DNA of 64,000 nucleotides from Caballeronia arvi (GCF_001544695.2 NZ_FCOM02000038.1:16624-80623), one strand, 5' to 3'. Shown: positions 54,601 through 62,933, numbered from the stretch's first letter. Translations and numbers: made by a program. The notes: generated from the letters alone by a model not told the origin.

Positions 54601-54765
54601 GAATGCCGCGATCGCGTCGGGCGTGAAAAACTGACCAAGGTGCTGGCGTCGTGCCGCGGCCAGTTCGCCCTGGTGGGCAATCGACGGCGCCTGCGAACCC
54701 AGACTTCTGATCGCACGCAACGGCCCGTACCAGTCCGGCGCGAAGGAAAAAAGATCTCTCTGCAT
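51646..54765 (-). CDS. DNA adenine methyltransferase - SNF2-like helicase fusion
   Basis: 1039 residues. N-terminal class I methyltransferase: GQFFTP near 44, motif I-like LDNSVGSGR near 72-80, catalytic NPPF at 137-140. From about 520 a superfamily 2/SNF2 motor: WEQGCGKSR (532-540), DEGERLAN (631-638), TGSPIP near 659, and helicase-C motifs KASGRAGYNL and YQAMRRALRWNRKG. Such fusions resemble the phage P1 DarB type of anti-restriction protein and some defence-island methylase-helicases. It should modify and move along DNA. No nuclease is fused or adjacent, which favours protection over restriction. AGAGG precedes the ATG. Confidence 0.8.
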   Translation of the reverse strand: MQRDLFSFAPDWYGPLRAIRSLGSQAPSIAHQGELAAARRQHLGQFFTPDAIAAFMWSFVSGWHIKRRIRLLDNSVGSGRLLQYADPERHAVYGIDVHADVIQQGQTVFEEAGFECEFRQAGMEDIHPTRFDIALINPPFSMHLESPHLQPLECTTWGRYGANTSALSHDYSVHQALEAANIVVALLPITTAEAMVSGEQGDTLKRRAAGIFELPPDAFKLEGANVRTAVVVFDRYRMRPSDFVRVLVDDLSKPGPDLGLHFEDRSFGEPRLRLQKLDDSKPFITRAVTGDKSVMISHDGRRIRLGFACGFNEAMVLNAVFVKRIYSRGGHRLPRGFRYSGQGLLDMETYLVQDDPVAAFDQLLTRIRSVGGEPQLAPGFMEHFRRRMRRSVRQAIPLRHVAWTTGAGSRDVVSGTAKETHKVDATRWASPLIKAGDAVQFERVDDGRYWYALHGVPYHLSVDELNARFAVENVSEGWEVVHEGLCARFPDQAAALRSRVKSLGVDRWLDWEFQVDDLVETLLKPTGCVVAWEQGCGKSRLALALILVSCVKHGLIVVESRLIAEMLNEIAQLPIAAEQVKVIESAADLTDLRQFNLIAYERLRMPVDKSVSARVTYAHRLRRRIGLLVADEGERLANPTSDQSRALWELSARRRFVLTGSPIPNYPRDAFGLIAFSSGDGTAAQPYGYRVGYLEQNWINSVEYAMRGVDRFRDDFVVLEWVTWQFAESLQDGAKREVPKIGNLHRYRAMLAPHIKRRLVAEPEVSRYIQIEPPEFEVETVEWDRGHLAAYLRAADEFADWYRDSRDDKKACNLVTILARIRAVHFAANFPQFGMEGVEHVGGLTSKQRAVIERMRAIAAEGKQAIVFAENPGVLDLLARELDSHGVQTVPFHGEIPIKRRVADKDKRFLTGLATGLMATKASGRAGYNLPNADYILFYDRSWTWRIEYQAMRRALRWNRKGVLKVLYFHLPGSIDEYQDQMVAHKRDATQAGLDWATPELDDATFLHMDSLLDRFVDDLALLADSTAGDMRKLLKEAA

Positions 54766-54783
54766 GGAAAAGCCTCTAGAAAT

Positions 54784-54806
54784 AAAAAGACCCGCCGAAG
54801 CGGGTC
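54784..54806 (-). promoter_or_regulatory. Terminator-like leader hairpin
   Basis: gacccgc/gcgggtc stem followed by TTTTTATTTCT and AGAGG before the methyltransferase-helicase start. Confidence 0.6.
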
Positions 54807-54828
54807 GAAAAGATGAAGGTTGAGAAGA

Positions 54829-55623
54829 TCAGTACCGATCGCGCGAGGCGAGATACTCGGCACCGAACTCGCTGATGAAGATCGACAGTGCGTCGCCGAC
54901 GTCGTGCGCGAACTTGAACTGCCATTTGTCGTTGAACATCACAACCTCAAGTCCGGTGAGAGTTAGCTTTTCACGAGTCGAGAAGGTCAGACGATGGACG
55001 CTGAAATTGCGCACTTGATTCGCAAGCGCACCGAAGCGATGCTTGTCCGCGAAGGTCGCCAGCCCACCAAGTGTTGCTGCGACAGACGACTGCGAGTGGT
55101 AATTGACCTCGCGCTCGCCTTTCGAGCGAAACGATGCTTCGGACGAAACACGCTTTTCCAAGATGACCGCACTGCTGGTGCGTTTGATCTCGGTGTCGGG
55201 CTTGAGCCAGAAGCCGCTGATGATCGCTTTGGCCGCCTGCTCGAAGGCAATCCGCTCGCCAGCATCACCCCCGAACGTGCGTTCGAGGTGCTGCCAGAAG
55301 CCGTCCAGGTTAGGAAGATGCCCTTTGCGCAGGGCCTCCCCAGCGTCGAGGCCAAACCGCTCCGCCTCCCGATCCGAATCGATTTCGATTCTGCCGCCCG
55401 CCGGCGCGAACTTGCGACTGGCCTCCATCACCAGACGCGAAACGAGACGAGCGCAGAACTTTTCGAGTTCGCGCTCGGCCTTGTATTCGCTGCGTGTTTC
55501 CATCGCCGAATAGTTGGACTTGCCATCGCCGAAGGCATCTCGTTCGGCTTGAACGACAACGCTGTAGGCCGATGCGGCTGCCGTTTGAGCGTTCTTGAAT
55601 TGCTCGATCAACTGGGTGTACAT
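54829..55623 (-). CDS. Hypothetical protein (DUF4942-like appearance)
   Basis: 264 residues. The C-terminal part (LTGLEVVMFNDKWQFKF) recalls DUF4942 proteins found beside plasmid methyltransferases; the match is by eye only. ATG 55623 follows TATGGAGC at 6 bases. It is the first gene of the operon with the methyltransferase-helicase, preceded by a nested leader hairpin and a promoter element. Confidence 0.5.
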   Translation of the reverse strand: MYTQLIEQFKNAQTAAASAYSVVVQAERDAFGDGKSNYSAMETRSEYKAERELEKFCARLVSRLVMEASRKFAPAGGRIEIDSDREAERFGLDAGEALRKGHLPNLDGFWQHLERTFGGDAGERIAFEQAAKAIISGFWLKPDTEIKRTSSAVILEKRVSSEASFRSKGEREVNYHSQSSVAATLGGLATFADKHRFGALANQVRNFSVHRLTFSTREKLTLTGLEVVMFNDKWQFKFAHDVGDALSIFISEFGAEYLASRDRY

Positions 55624-55644
55624 GCGGATGCTCCATAGGAATGA

Positions 55645-55679
55645 GCAGGCGCACGCCCGCGCGGGGGACGTGCCCCTGC
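55645..55679 (-). promoter_or_regulatory. Nested leader hairpin
   Basis: gcagg.gcacg / cgtgc.cctgc outer stem with inner ccc/ggg, then a pyrimidine-rich stretch and TGGAGC. Confidence 0.6.
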
Positions 55680-55731
55680 GGGTTTGGGAAAGGAACTTGG
55701 AAATGCGGCTTGCCGAAAACGGCGTGCCGTA

Positions 55732-55754
55732 GGTCGATGCGCGAGAAGCGCGGG
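55732..55754 (-). promoter_or_regulatory. GCATCGACC operator/leader hairpin with -10-like box
   Basis: GCGC-ttct-CGCGC type stem followed by ATCGACC; TATCGT lies about 10 bases before on the minus strand. Confidence 0.55.
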
Positions 55755-55911
55755 TAATTCGGAAACGATACCTGTCGACGCGCGCCACGCTCACGCAAAA
55801 GCGGAGGATTTGATAGCGTCTCTCGCCGCGCGCCGCACATCGTTATCCCCAGTTTCTGGGCATAACCTTGTGGCCGCGATGGGAGGTCGTTGACGGGCGA
55901 AAAACAGAGAG

Positions 55912-55983
55912 GAGCTACCTGGGTAGCTCTCTCACGGGACAAAGACGCAGTTTTTTGCGAGCTTTTCAGCCAATCGCTTACGA
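55912..55983. repeat. Palindrome GAGCTACC-TG-GGTAGCTC and 70-base repeat, copy B
   Basis: Palindrome at 55912-55929 and a following stretch about 85% identical to copy A at 20741-20811. It lies in the 522-base gap between divergent genes; the rest of that gap holds only the leader elements listed. Confidence 0.6.
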
Positions 55984-56145
55984 GCTGCTTTCGATTTGAG
56001 CACTATCCGCCTGCTGCGCTGCCCGCGAAAGCCGTCCAAATCTAGCCGTCTTTCGGGCACGCAGCGACTTCGACGCCGGTGAGAATAAATCCGCGCCGCG
56101 CGTCAATGCCGCGCTCCCACACCACGACCAACCATTGGGTAGAAA

Positions 56146-56784
56146 GTGAAAAAGAACCTGTTCGTCGCATTGTCCGCGTGTGCTGGTTTCGCTTCTCATG
56201 CGGAGGTGCCCGCGCAGTCACTGGAACTTCAAAACACGACCGTCGCGGCTCAGGCGCAGAGAATCACCGCGTCAGATGGTCAAAGCATCGTCGTGACAAA
56301 CACGGTGGGTGAAGTAAGCATCGCACATGTCGCAGCGTCCACGATGCCGCGCGCAGCGGCCTTCGTGCACAGCGGCGATACCGCCTGCCCTGTCGAAAAC
56401 AACGGCTTTTTTGCCGAAACCGCTGCTCATCAGCGGGTGATCTGCTCGAACGGGAAATGGCACGATGCCGCGTCGCTACCGATGACACGCATACGGTTCG
56501 AGGAGTTCGACATGAGCGCCGGCAAAATGATCAGGCAGATCGACCAGGCGCGGCCGCTTGGCGTGCAAAGCGTCTCGCAATCCAGTGACGAAAGAACCGC
56601 CTTCATGCTGCTCAGCACGGTCGTGGCGATCAATCCGGACGACACCGCACGTATTTCTCTGGAATTCCTCGACGCGAGCGGCCAACGTCAGCAGGTCGAT
56701 ACGACCGTGAAGCTGGGCAAGCCGACGGTTATCGCATCCGGACCTATGGGTCACGAATACCGCGTACGCGTGGTTCGCTCCTGA
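56146..56784 (+). CDS. Exported hypothetical protein
   Basis: 212 residues with a short signal-like start (KKNLFVALSACAGFASHAEVPA) and a beta-rich body containing two cysteines (DTACPVE, VICSNGKW) that may form a disulfide. GTG start at 56146 without a strong ribosome site. No family recognised; a periplasmic or pilus-tip role is possible but unsupported. Confidence 0.5.
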   Translation: MKKNLFVALSACAGFASHAEVPAQSLELQNTTVAAQAQRITASDGQSIVVTNTVGEVSIAHVAASTMPRAAAFVHSGDTACPVENNGFFAETAAHQRVICSNGKWHDAASLPMTRIRFEEFDMSAGKMIRQIDQARPLGVQSVSQSSDERTAFMLLSTVVAINPDDTARISLEFLDASGQRQQVDTTVKLGKPTVIASGPMGHEYRVRVVRS

Positions 56785-56835
56785 CAACGACGATCGCCAC
56801 CTGAGATAACCGAGGGACACGCCTCCTTCCACCCG

Positions 56836-57306
56836 ATGAAAATTAGTCACCTCGCCACCGTCCTTCTTCTTAGCGTATCGACCATCGCCTCGATTGGATC
56901 GATTGGTTTCGTCGCACAGCAGTTCACTGTTCAGCGCTCCGCTGTTCGCGTCGTGGCGAACACGGTGGTCGTGGAGCGCATGCAAGGAATGAGCGATGCC
57001 CTCGCCCATATCCCCGATGGCGAGCGGCACGCGGCTGTCGTGGGATACGGCTTTACTGGCGACAAGGATCTCGAGGCCGCACTCATGGCAAAGCGTCGCG
57101 AGCTTGAAACGTCGCAGAACGCGCGCGCTGAGGAACTGGCGACCAACGACAAGCGATTGGCGATGTTGCTCGCGGCTTGCGGCTTCAACGCGATCGTCAC
57201 GATCATGAGTGCACTCGCGCTATACGAACTCGCGGCCAGCCAACGCCGGCGCGCCTTGGATCGCCCCGCTCCCGCTGAGAGCATCACCCGCCCCACTGCA
57301 GCGTAA
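56836..57306 (+). CDS. Membrane protein, unknown function
   Basis: 156 residues with spans near 7-28 and 112-133 and a charged, coiled-coil-like loop between (ALMAKRRELETSQNARAEEL). Follows the exported protein by 51 bases. No family recognised. Confidence 0.5.
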   Translation: MKISHLATVLLLSVSTIASIGSIGFVAQQFTVQRSAVRVVANTVVVERMQGMSDALAHIPDGERHAAVVGYGFTGDKDLEAALMAKRRELETSQNARAEELATNDKRLAMLLAACGFNAIVTIMSALALYELAASQRRRALDRPAPAESITRPTAA

Positions 57307-57319
57307 CTGCACCCGAACC

Positions 57320-57649
57320 ATGAATCTGATCGTTGTTAGCTTCGAAGATTGCACGAGAGATCCTGCTGGCGCACGCGCAGCGTCGACCCCTGCGCGCGGC
57401 ATTCCTGACAGCTGGATCGACGCGTTGATTGGAAGCGGTTCGGCTTTTTCCCGAGACTACGCCGCACCCGATACCGTGTCGACGGTCGGACTTCAGTTCC
57501 CAAGTTGCGACCACGCGGAACAGTTCTGCCTGAGCGTGCGCGAGGTGGCGCACCTCCTCGGCACCCGGGCTCACATCCACAAGGTTCCGGCGAACGACGC
57601 GCAGCGAACCCTCCGGGAGGCCGCGAGACATGTCGCAAATATTTTTTGA
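57320..57649 (+). CDS. Hypothetical protein
   Basis: 109 residues, soluble, no family recognised (HAEQFCLSVREVAHLLG in the second half). It overlaps the start of the DUF1173-like gene by 20 bases, so the two are probably co-translated. Confidence 0.5.
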   Translation: MNLIVVSFEDCTRDPAGARAASTPARGIPDSWIDALIGSGSAFSRDYAAPDTVSTVGLQFPSCDHAEQFCLSVREVAHLLGTRAHIHKVPANDAQRTLREAARHVANIF

Positions 57650-58858
57650 CGGCATAACCGTCGCGCTCGAAGAGGTGCAGGACAATCCAGCGAGGTACGC
57701 GCGGCGACTCGAGCGCGCCAAGGTCTCCCCGGGATATGACGTATGTCGCTGCACGACTGGCCTGGGCAGTAACCCACTACGACTTGTCGTGAGGCGTTAC
57801 GGCGCGCTCTTCCATCTCGCGCGTTGGCCTGAGAAGGTGCGCGACACGACGCCCAGTCATGCTCCTTCCACGCAGCAGCGCCGTGCGCGGATAGCGCGAA
57901 CCCTGATTCGCTGGACGCGATCCGGCAAACGCCCGCTGGCCTGAACGTAAAGCTCGACGCTTCGCTGGCCGTTCGAACTGTCGAACGCGTTACCCGATCA
58001 GCAAGCAATCTTTCAGGCGCCGGACCAACCCGCCGCAGTGCACCCCTCCTCGGATTTCTGCAGCGCGTGTGGCTCGAAGCAGGCTTGAACGTCTGGACGG
58101 GCGCACCGGCATGCAGTTGGGGCCAATGCAATGCACAACTGCTGGCAGCGCTCGGCGACGGGAAACTCAACGGCAAGCCGATGCAAGACGTCCTGCACGT
58201 CATGCGTAGGTACGACGAGAGCGAAGGCCCCTCCGTCGTCGCCGAGTTCGACCGCTTCCTCGCGCGAATCACCACGACGCCTGAAGCCACCCAACGCGGT
58301 ATCGTCATCGCCGAGCTGCGAAGCGTCGACAACTCGAAGTTTGGATTCGTCGTGAGGCTGCGTCAGACCAGCCGGACACTCTTCGCGTCCAAGGCGATCA
58401 TCGACGCCGCGTCGAAGTCTTTCCGATCCGCGTGGGCGCAGATCGGCGCCCCGACCGCGCGGGTTGTGGTGCTGGCCGTCATCGAACGCACGCTGGGAAA
58501 GGGCGATAAGGAGGGAAACCTGCGAATCGTCGACGTGGCGCTTCAACTGTGCAACAGCACCTTCATCCCCTGTGATTCGAGCTACGAGGTAGCGATGGCG
58601 AACCGGCTTGTCGCCGAGCGGCGCAGGTTCAAGAAGCCCCTTCGTCTGGTGCCTGGCGATGACACGCTGCCCGATTTTCAGTTGACAGACACCTCGACGC
58701 CTACCGCGGTCGAGGTCTACGGCATGCTGGACAACGCCCAATACCTCGCACGCAAAACACAGAAGCAAGCCATCTATGCCCGAGCCGCAACGCCGTGCGT
58801 GGAATGGATTCCTCCCGCGGCCCTCGAATCGATCCGGCTCCCCGTCGCCGCGCCTTGA
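57630..58858 (+). pseudogene. DUF1173-like protein split by a one-base frameshift
   Basis: From ATG 57630 the frame opens like DUF1173 (SPGYDVCRCTTG, LVVRRYGALFHLARWPE) and stops at 57944. The continuation is in another frame (ADSANPDSLDAIRQTPAG, NVKLDASLAVRT) through TPTAVEVYGMLDNAQYLARK to the stop at 58858. One missing base near 57885-57893 explains it; total length is one short of a multiple of three, giving about 409 residues. DUF1173 is common on plasmids of rhizobia and Burkholderia; function unknown. Confidence 0.6.
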
Positions 58859-58911
58859 CAGCGCAAAGCGCCGGGATATGTTCAAGGCGATTCCCACTCC
58901 CGAGCAATGTC

Positions 58912-59382
58912 ATGAACTCGAACTCTTTCTTCCTGAAGCGCGCCATCGCGCGCGATGCGGATTGGCAGGTGAGCTATCCGGCACTCGCCCTGGCCAGCTC
59001 GATCGACCCTGTCGACGAACGGCGCAAGCAGATCGTGGTCGAGGCGGCCGACGACAACCACTTGCGCATGGTCTTCTTCAGCACGCTCGGCGCCATCCTC
59101 GACTTCGAGGCGACGTGGCTGGAAATCGACCGATCGGCACGCAGCTGGCTCGCATTCACGTTTCGTTGGAACAGGTGGTGGTTGCCGAACCAGCCCGCTG
59201 CTCGCGCGCTCGAACAGCACGCATCAGCGCCGACGGATCTCCGGTTTGCACATCGCGATGTTGCCGTTGGCCCCACAGAAATGATTTGTTTTCGTCGGTA
59301 CCTCGATGCGATCGAGCAGCACTATCGCCGAGATGAGGCTATCTCCCGCCTTCTCTGCCCGAGCGCCGAATCGCTGGCCTAA
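58912..59382 (+). CDS. Hypothetical protein
   Basis: 156 residues, soluble (KQIVVEAADDNHLRMVFF, LAFTFRWNRWWLP). Start ATG 58912 is the first in frame after the DUF1173-like stop; an ATG at 58878 opens another frame whose first 18 residues also look plausible, so the start is unsure. Confidence 0.45.
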   Translation: MNSNSFFLKRAIARDADWQVSYPALALASSIDPVDERRKQIVVEAADDNHLRMVFFSTLGAILDFEATWLEIDRSARSWLAFTFRWNRWWLPNQPAARALEQHASAPTDLRFAHRDVAVGPTEMICFRRYLDAIEQHYRRDEAISRLLCPSAESLA

Positions 59383-59405
59383 GCTCGTCCTATCAATACG
59401 GCAGC

Positions 59406-59618
59406 ATGATCAAGGCGACCGACGATCAAGTGAACCAACGGCACCTGCAATCTGCTTCCCGTCTTGGACAAGAACGATGCGTTTCAGGCCGCACCGCCGA
59501 ACAGGCGTCCCCGTGTGAAGTTGATATGGAGGTCGCCTACGAACTGGCCGGTTTTCTCGATATGGTTTCGCGCGGCGACTACACGACGAGTTCCCGCGGC
59601 ACGACTTCGCATGAGTAA
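59406..59618 (+). CDS. Small hypothetical protein
   Basis: 70 residues, no family recognised (VAYELAGFLDMVSRGDY). It overlaps the next start (ATG at 59611). Confidence 0.4.
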   Translation: MIKATDDQVNQRHLQSASRLGQERCVSGRTAEQASPCEVDMEVAYELAGFLDMVSRGDYTTSSRGTTSHE

Positions 59619-59811
59619 AGTCATTCGTCTTGCTCGCGTGCGTGTCTCCGTCGCTGAACAGAATCAACGCCCACACGGCGAGTGCACGCATCGGCGAATC
59701 AAGCTGGAGCCAAACGGCGGCGTTGTTGTCTGTTCCATTTGCGGCGCAATGCTGAGCTCCTTTTGGGCGCTATCGATGCTCTCCGAGCAGTACCGACTGG
59801 CGCTCGCTTAG
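59611..59811 (+). CDS. Small zinc-binding protein
   Basis: 66 residues with C-x-H (ECTHRRIKLE) and CSIC pairs about 16 residues apart, typical of a small zinc ribbon found in phages and plasmids. It overlaps the previous gene by eight bases. Confidence 0.5.
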   Translation: MSKVIRLARVRVSVAEQNQRPHGECTHRRIKLEPNGGVVVCSICGAMLSSFWALSMLSEQYRLALA

Positions 59812-59974
59812 GTCGATCGGCTGAACACTCGCTTGGCGCTCGCGTGCGCACGGATCCTCGAACTGTCTGAGGAGCTCGACACTTAAGAAAGAGACTCAAA
59901 AGCGCCGCCAACCGAGACTTGACCGAGCAGCGTTCAATGGTGCAATAGCTCATCAACAACGACGGAAGAGCACC

Positions 59975-60370
59975 ATGAAACAGACGTTCGCTTGCGGTCA
60001 CAATGGCAAGGGCAAGTTTTGCCACACCTGCGCCGCGTCTGAGAAAAGAAAAGCTGAACAGTCACGCGCGCATGAAGAGAAGCGCGCGGTGAAGCGAAGT
60101 GTGACCTCGACTGATCCGATCGATCTGACCATCGTGCGGCACCTGAGCTCCGTTCAACGCGAGGCACGTGACCTGCTTGCCCGAGTCAGCAGCGGCGTCC
60201 ATCCGCTTTCCCTTGACGGCAAGTTTCTGAAATCGTCCGCCGGTAAGCTTCTGTCTGTGCCCGTCGGCCGATCATACAGACTGCTCTTCGACGCCCCATC
60301 TCTCACGCCGATCCGACTCGTCAGTCACGAGGACTACAACGCGATCGCATCAAACCGCGTCGCGGCATAA
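59975..60370 (+). CDS. Hypothetical protein with N-terminal zinc finger
   Basis: 131 residues. FACGHNGKGKFCHTCA near the start gives C-H-C-C for a zinc site; a charged helix and a ParE-like beta part follow (LSVPVGRSYRLLFDA). The last part could be a RelE/ParE fold, but no antitoxin partner is visible. Confidence 0.5.
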   Translation: MKQTFACGHNGKGKFCHTCAASEKRKAEQSRAHEEKRAVKRSVTSTDPIDLTIVRHLSSVQREARDLLARVSSGVHPLSLDGKFLKSSAGKLLSVPVGRSYRLLFDAPSLTPIRLVSHEDYNAIASNRVAA

Positions 60371-60404
60371 TTGTTCGTTCTATAGGGCTGGGTTTTGGCG
60401 GGGA

Positions 60405-60432
60405 TTGGGGCCGGATCGGCGCTGGCTATAAT
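60405..60432 (+). promoter_or_regulatory. Sigma70-like promoter
   Basis: TTGGGG at 60405 and TATAAT at 60427 with a 16-base spacer, 55 bases before the 60487 start. Confidence 0.6.
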
Positions 60433-60486
60433 GCGTTCCGCCAACATTTTTCACCTCGCCGGCTTTCGACGCCCTAGGACCCCGCC

Positions 60487-61152
60487 ATGACTGACGAACT
60501 GTTTCCCTGCGACCATTGCGGCGGAGCTTGGGCGTTCGGATTTTCCCAACGAGTGATTGGCCGGCCATCAGCACCTGAGCGAGACTTTTCTCGCCTCGGC
60601 CCAAGCCTCGCACCGGCCACGCACGACATGGAAGCGCGCTCACTCTACGAGGCGCCGACCGAGAAAGTCTGCTGCATCTACTGTGAAGAGTGCGGCATGC
60701 AAACGCCTTGGATCGCGACCGGCAACGACCGGCACGCCGCGCTGGACCAAGCCGGGGAAATTTGGAACGCCCGTATGCGGCGACCGAAGGCAAAAGAAGG
60801 TGACCTCCTCAAGCTCGTTCGGAAGGAAATTAGCGCGGTCGATGCTGCGTTTCTGATCGACCTGCTGTCCCGCAACGAAGACGACTGGGAAAAGCGTGGG
60901 CCCATTTTCGGAATGATCGCCAAGAAGATCGCGGACAGCAAAATCACGATGAGCGAATTTTGGCCTATCGATCCCGTGCTTAACGACGCGGCGCGCTACC
61001 GCAAGCTCCAGCAGCTCGCGAGGCGCATCTACATCGACGGGATCGCATCAATCCAGTTTCCACGGATTCCCGCCACGGGCGGCGACGAAGGCAATTTCGA
61101 GAACAGCGTGAACCTGGCCGTCGACGATCTGCCAGATCGCAACCGCTGGTAG
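60487..61152 (+). CDS. Zinc-ribbon protein, Lar-like
   Basis: 221 residues. CDHCGG at 8-13 and CEECGMQTPW at about 69-78 form the zinc ribbon of Lar restriction-alleviation-like proteins common in phages and plasmids; NDRHAALDQAGEIWNAR completes that module. The C-terminal half is an unassigned helical domain. Function as restriction alleviation is only suggested. Confidence 0.6.
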   Translation: MTDELFPCDHCGGAWAFGFSQRVIGRPSAPERDFSRLGPSLAPATHDMEARSLYEAPTEKVCCIYCEECGMQTPWIATGNDRHAALDQAGEIWNARMRRPKAKEGDLLKLVRKEISAVDAAFLIDLLSRNEDDWEKRGPIFGMIAKKIADSKITMSEFWPIDPVLNDAARYRKLQQLARRIYIDGIASIQFPRIPATGGDEGNFENSVNLAVDDLPDRNRW

Positions 61153-61229
61153 CTTGACTTGGCGGCAGGGCCGGCATACTGATCTTAGCTCTGGTCGCCG
61201 ACCCGAGATTTAGCTAACGGAAGAACAGT

Positions 61230-61370
61230 ATGTCCCCCGTCGAATACATCCGTGCCGCCTATCGTCTCCGTGCTCAACTCGCGCCACAGATTTTCACCGT
61301 TTTGGCGCTGGGTGCGATTCTCACCTATCACGCAATGACGAGCCCGACGCTGAGGTGGTTGCTGGATTGA
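61230..61370 (+). CDS. Small single-span protein (46 residues)
   Basis: A charged N-terminus (IRAAYRLRAQL) and one span (IFTVLALGAILTYHAM). GGAAG lies upstream. Function unknown. Confidence 0.4.
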   Translation: MSPVEYIRAAYRLRAQLAPQIFTVLALGAILTYHAMTSPTLRWLLD

Positions 61371-61398
61371 GCCGGTATCCAAGGTTCCTCGGACCCCT

Positions 61399-61426
61399 CA
61401 CCAGAGCCACCCAGGTAGCTCTGGTG
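61399..61426. repeat. Palindrome of the GAGCTACC family, copy D
   Basis: caccagag/ctctggtg stem enclosing ccacccaggtag; the centre matches copies A-C with one change. It lies between the convergent 61230 and integrase genes and could also end transcription. Confidence 0.45.
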
Positions 61427-61490
61427 ATTTTCGCGAAGTTCTCCTATCGTCTGATTCTTAAGGCTTTTTTTGATTTTCGAAATGTGCCAT

Positions 61491-62648
61491 TTAGCGCCCC
61501 CCTCCATTATTGGCACATTCCTCCCTCCCCAGGATGCGATAAAGGGCTTGTCGTGAGACGCCGAGCAGCTTGGCTGCCGCCTTCTTTTCACCGCTCGCAC
61601 TGACGATTGCAGCTTGCGCCTCTTCCAGGGAAATCGCAGCGGATTTCTGTTGGGCGACGGCGTTGTATCTGGCGACGTACGCATTAGCCTTATCTATGCG
61701 ACTGTGGCCCGCTGCCTCCACCACCTGCCGCATCGCCAGCCGATGAGTTTTTACGTCGGCCTTTTCGCCGGTTCCTTTGATCGGCGCTGCGACACCCGTG
61801 AGCCTCTCGTACATCTGCTGGAGATACCCGTGCCGCATCCCATGACTGGTAACACCAAGGCCTGCTTTCGTGACGCCGTGCCGCTTGAGCACGTCATAGT
61901 AGTGATTCCTCCATTGCGTCTTGGTGTACCCGTCGGGGATGGTTGAGCCAGTCAGGGTGTTGCAGTAGTTCATAGCCTCTTCGAGCACAATGAGCTGCAA
62001 CTCCATGGGCACCACTCGATCTCGGCCGCCCTTGGTTCCGCGCGTAACACTCAGCAGGCCGTCGCGGCGGACCGACTCTTTTGGCCTCAGAAGAAAGCTT
62101 TCCTCGACACGTAATCCAAATGCCGCCTGCAGCTTCAATTGCATCGCAACCACGGGGTCTGTCTTCGCGATCGCATCGAGGACTGCTATCACGTCGATGT
62201 TGTTGCCCTCCCACGACTTATCCTCAAGAGCGGAATATGAACGAACGAGGCCGTGTTTTTTGCGATCAACATAGTCGCCAGCGGTCCCGATGAGATTGGG
62301 CTTGTCGATCCAATTCGAGAACGCACGAAAGTAGGTAATCTTGTTTTCGATCGTGCCGCCGCTTTGCTTTTTTCCGACCCAAAGATTAACCAGGAAGCGA
62401 ATGTGCTTTTCCTTGAATGACCATGGTGATTGCAGCGCAAAGCCGTTCTCCCGGAGTTCTTCGAACGAGCGGCACAGCTTCTGTAACCGGTATCCCTGCG
62501 TTTTGACCGAAAGTGATTTCGCACTGAGACGGGTCCGACTGTGTACGCGATTGACGTTTTCCCTAAACAGAACCTCGAGTTCGCGCTTGAAATCCGCTGG
62601 CAGCCGGTAGCCGTTCAAGAGCGCTTTCACATTCAACGTCACTTCCAT
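61491..62648 (-). CDS. Integrase with C-terminal Fis-like helix-turn-helix
   Basis: 385 residues of the Integrase_1 type. Catalytic residues: R near AAFGLRVEES, K/H near GVTSHGMRHGYLQQM, H near AAGHSR and Y in NAYVARY. The last 40 residues (GEKKAAAKLLGVSRQALYRILG) form a Fis/NtrC-type helix-turn-helix, so it may also regulate its own gene. GGAG lies 7 bases before the ATG at 62648; the ATG at 62654 is too close. Confidence 0.8.
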   Translation of the reverse strand: MEVTLNVKALLNGYRLPADFKRELEVLFRENVNRVHSRTRLSAKSLSVKTQGYRLQKLCRSFEELRENGFALQSPWSFKEKHIRFLVNLWVGKKQSGGTIENKITYFRAFSNWIDKPNLIGTAGDYVDRKKHGLVRSYSALEDKSWEGNNIDVIAVLDAIAKTDPVVAMQLKLQAAFGLRVEESFLLRPKESVRRDGLLSVTRGTKGGRDRVVPMELQLIVLEEAMNYCNTLTGSTIPDGYTKTQWRNHYYDVLKRHGVTKAGLGVTSHGMRHGYLQQMYERLTGVAAPIKGTGEKADVKTHRLAMRQVVEAAGHSRIDKANAYVARYNAVAQQKSAAISLEEAQAAIVSASGEKKAAAKLLGVSRQALYRILGREECANNGGGR

Positions 62649-62933
62649 ATTCATTCTCCAAAGTTCTTCTGACTTTCTACTGACTGCGCAGCGGTGATCG
62701 GCGGTTCGTACCAGCGCTCATCTGCCGCCGCAGAACGAATCCGCTCGAAGGCTTCCGTATCGTCACCTGGTACTCGCCTTCATCCAGGGCGGGCGAACAA
62801 CTCTCCCTCCAAGTCCCGTTGCCGCAGGTTGAGAGCCTCAGGGAGCCTATCTCCTGGTCTCGGTCGCGCTGCGCGCCGCGTACCCCGCCGGGTCCTGCCT
62901 TCCTATCCTTTAGCGATTCCATTCGATAGCCCC

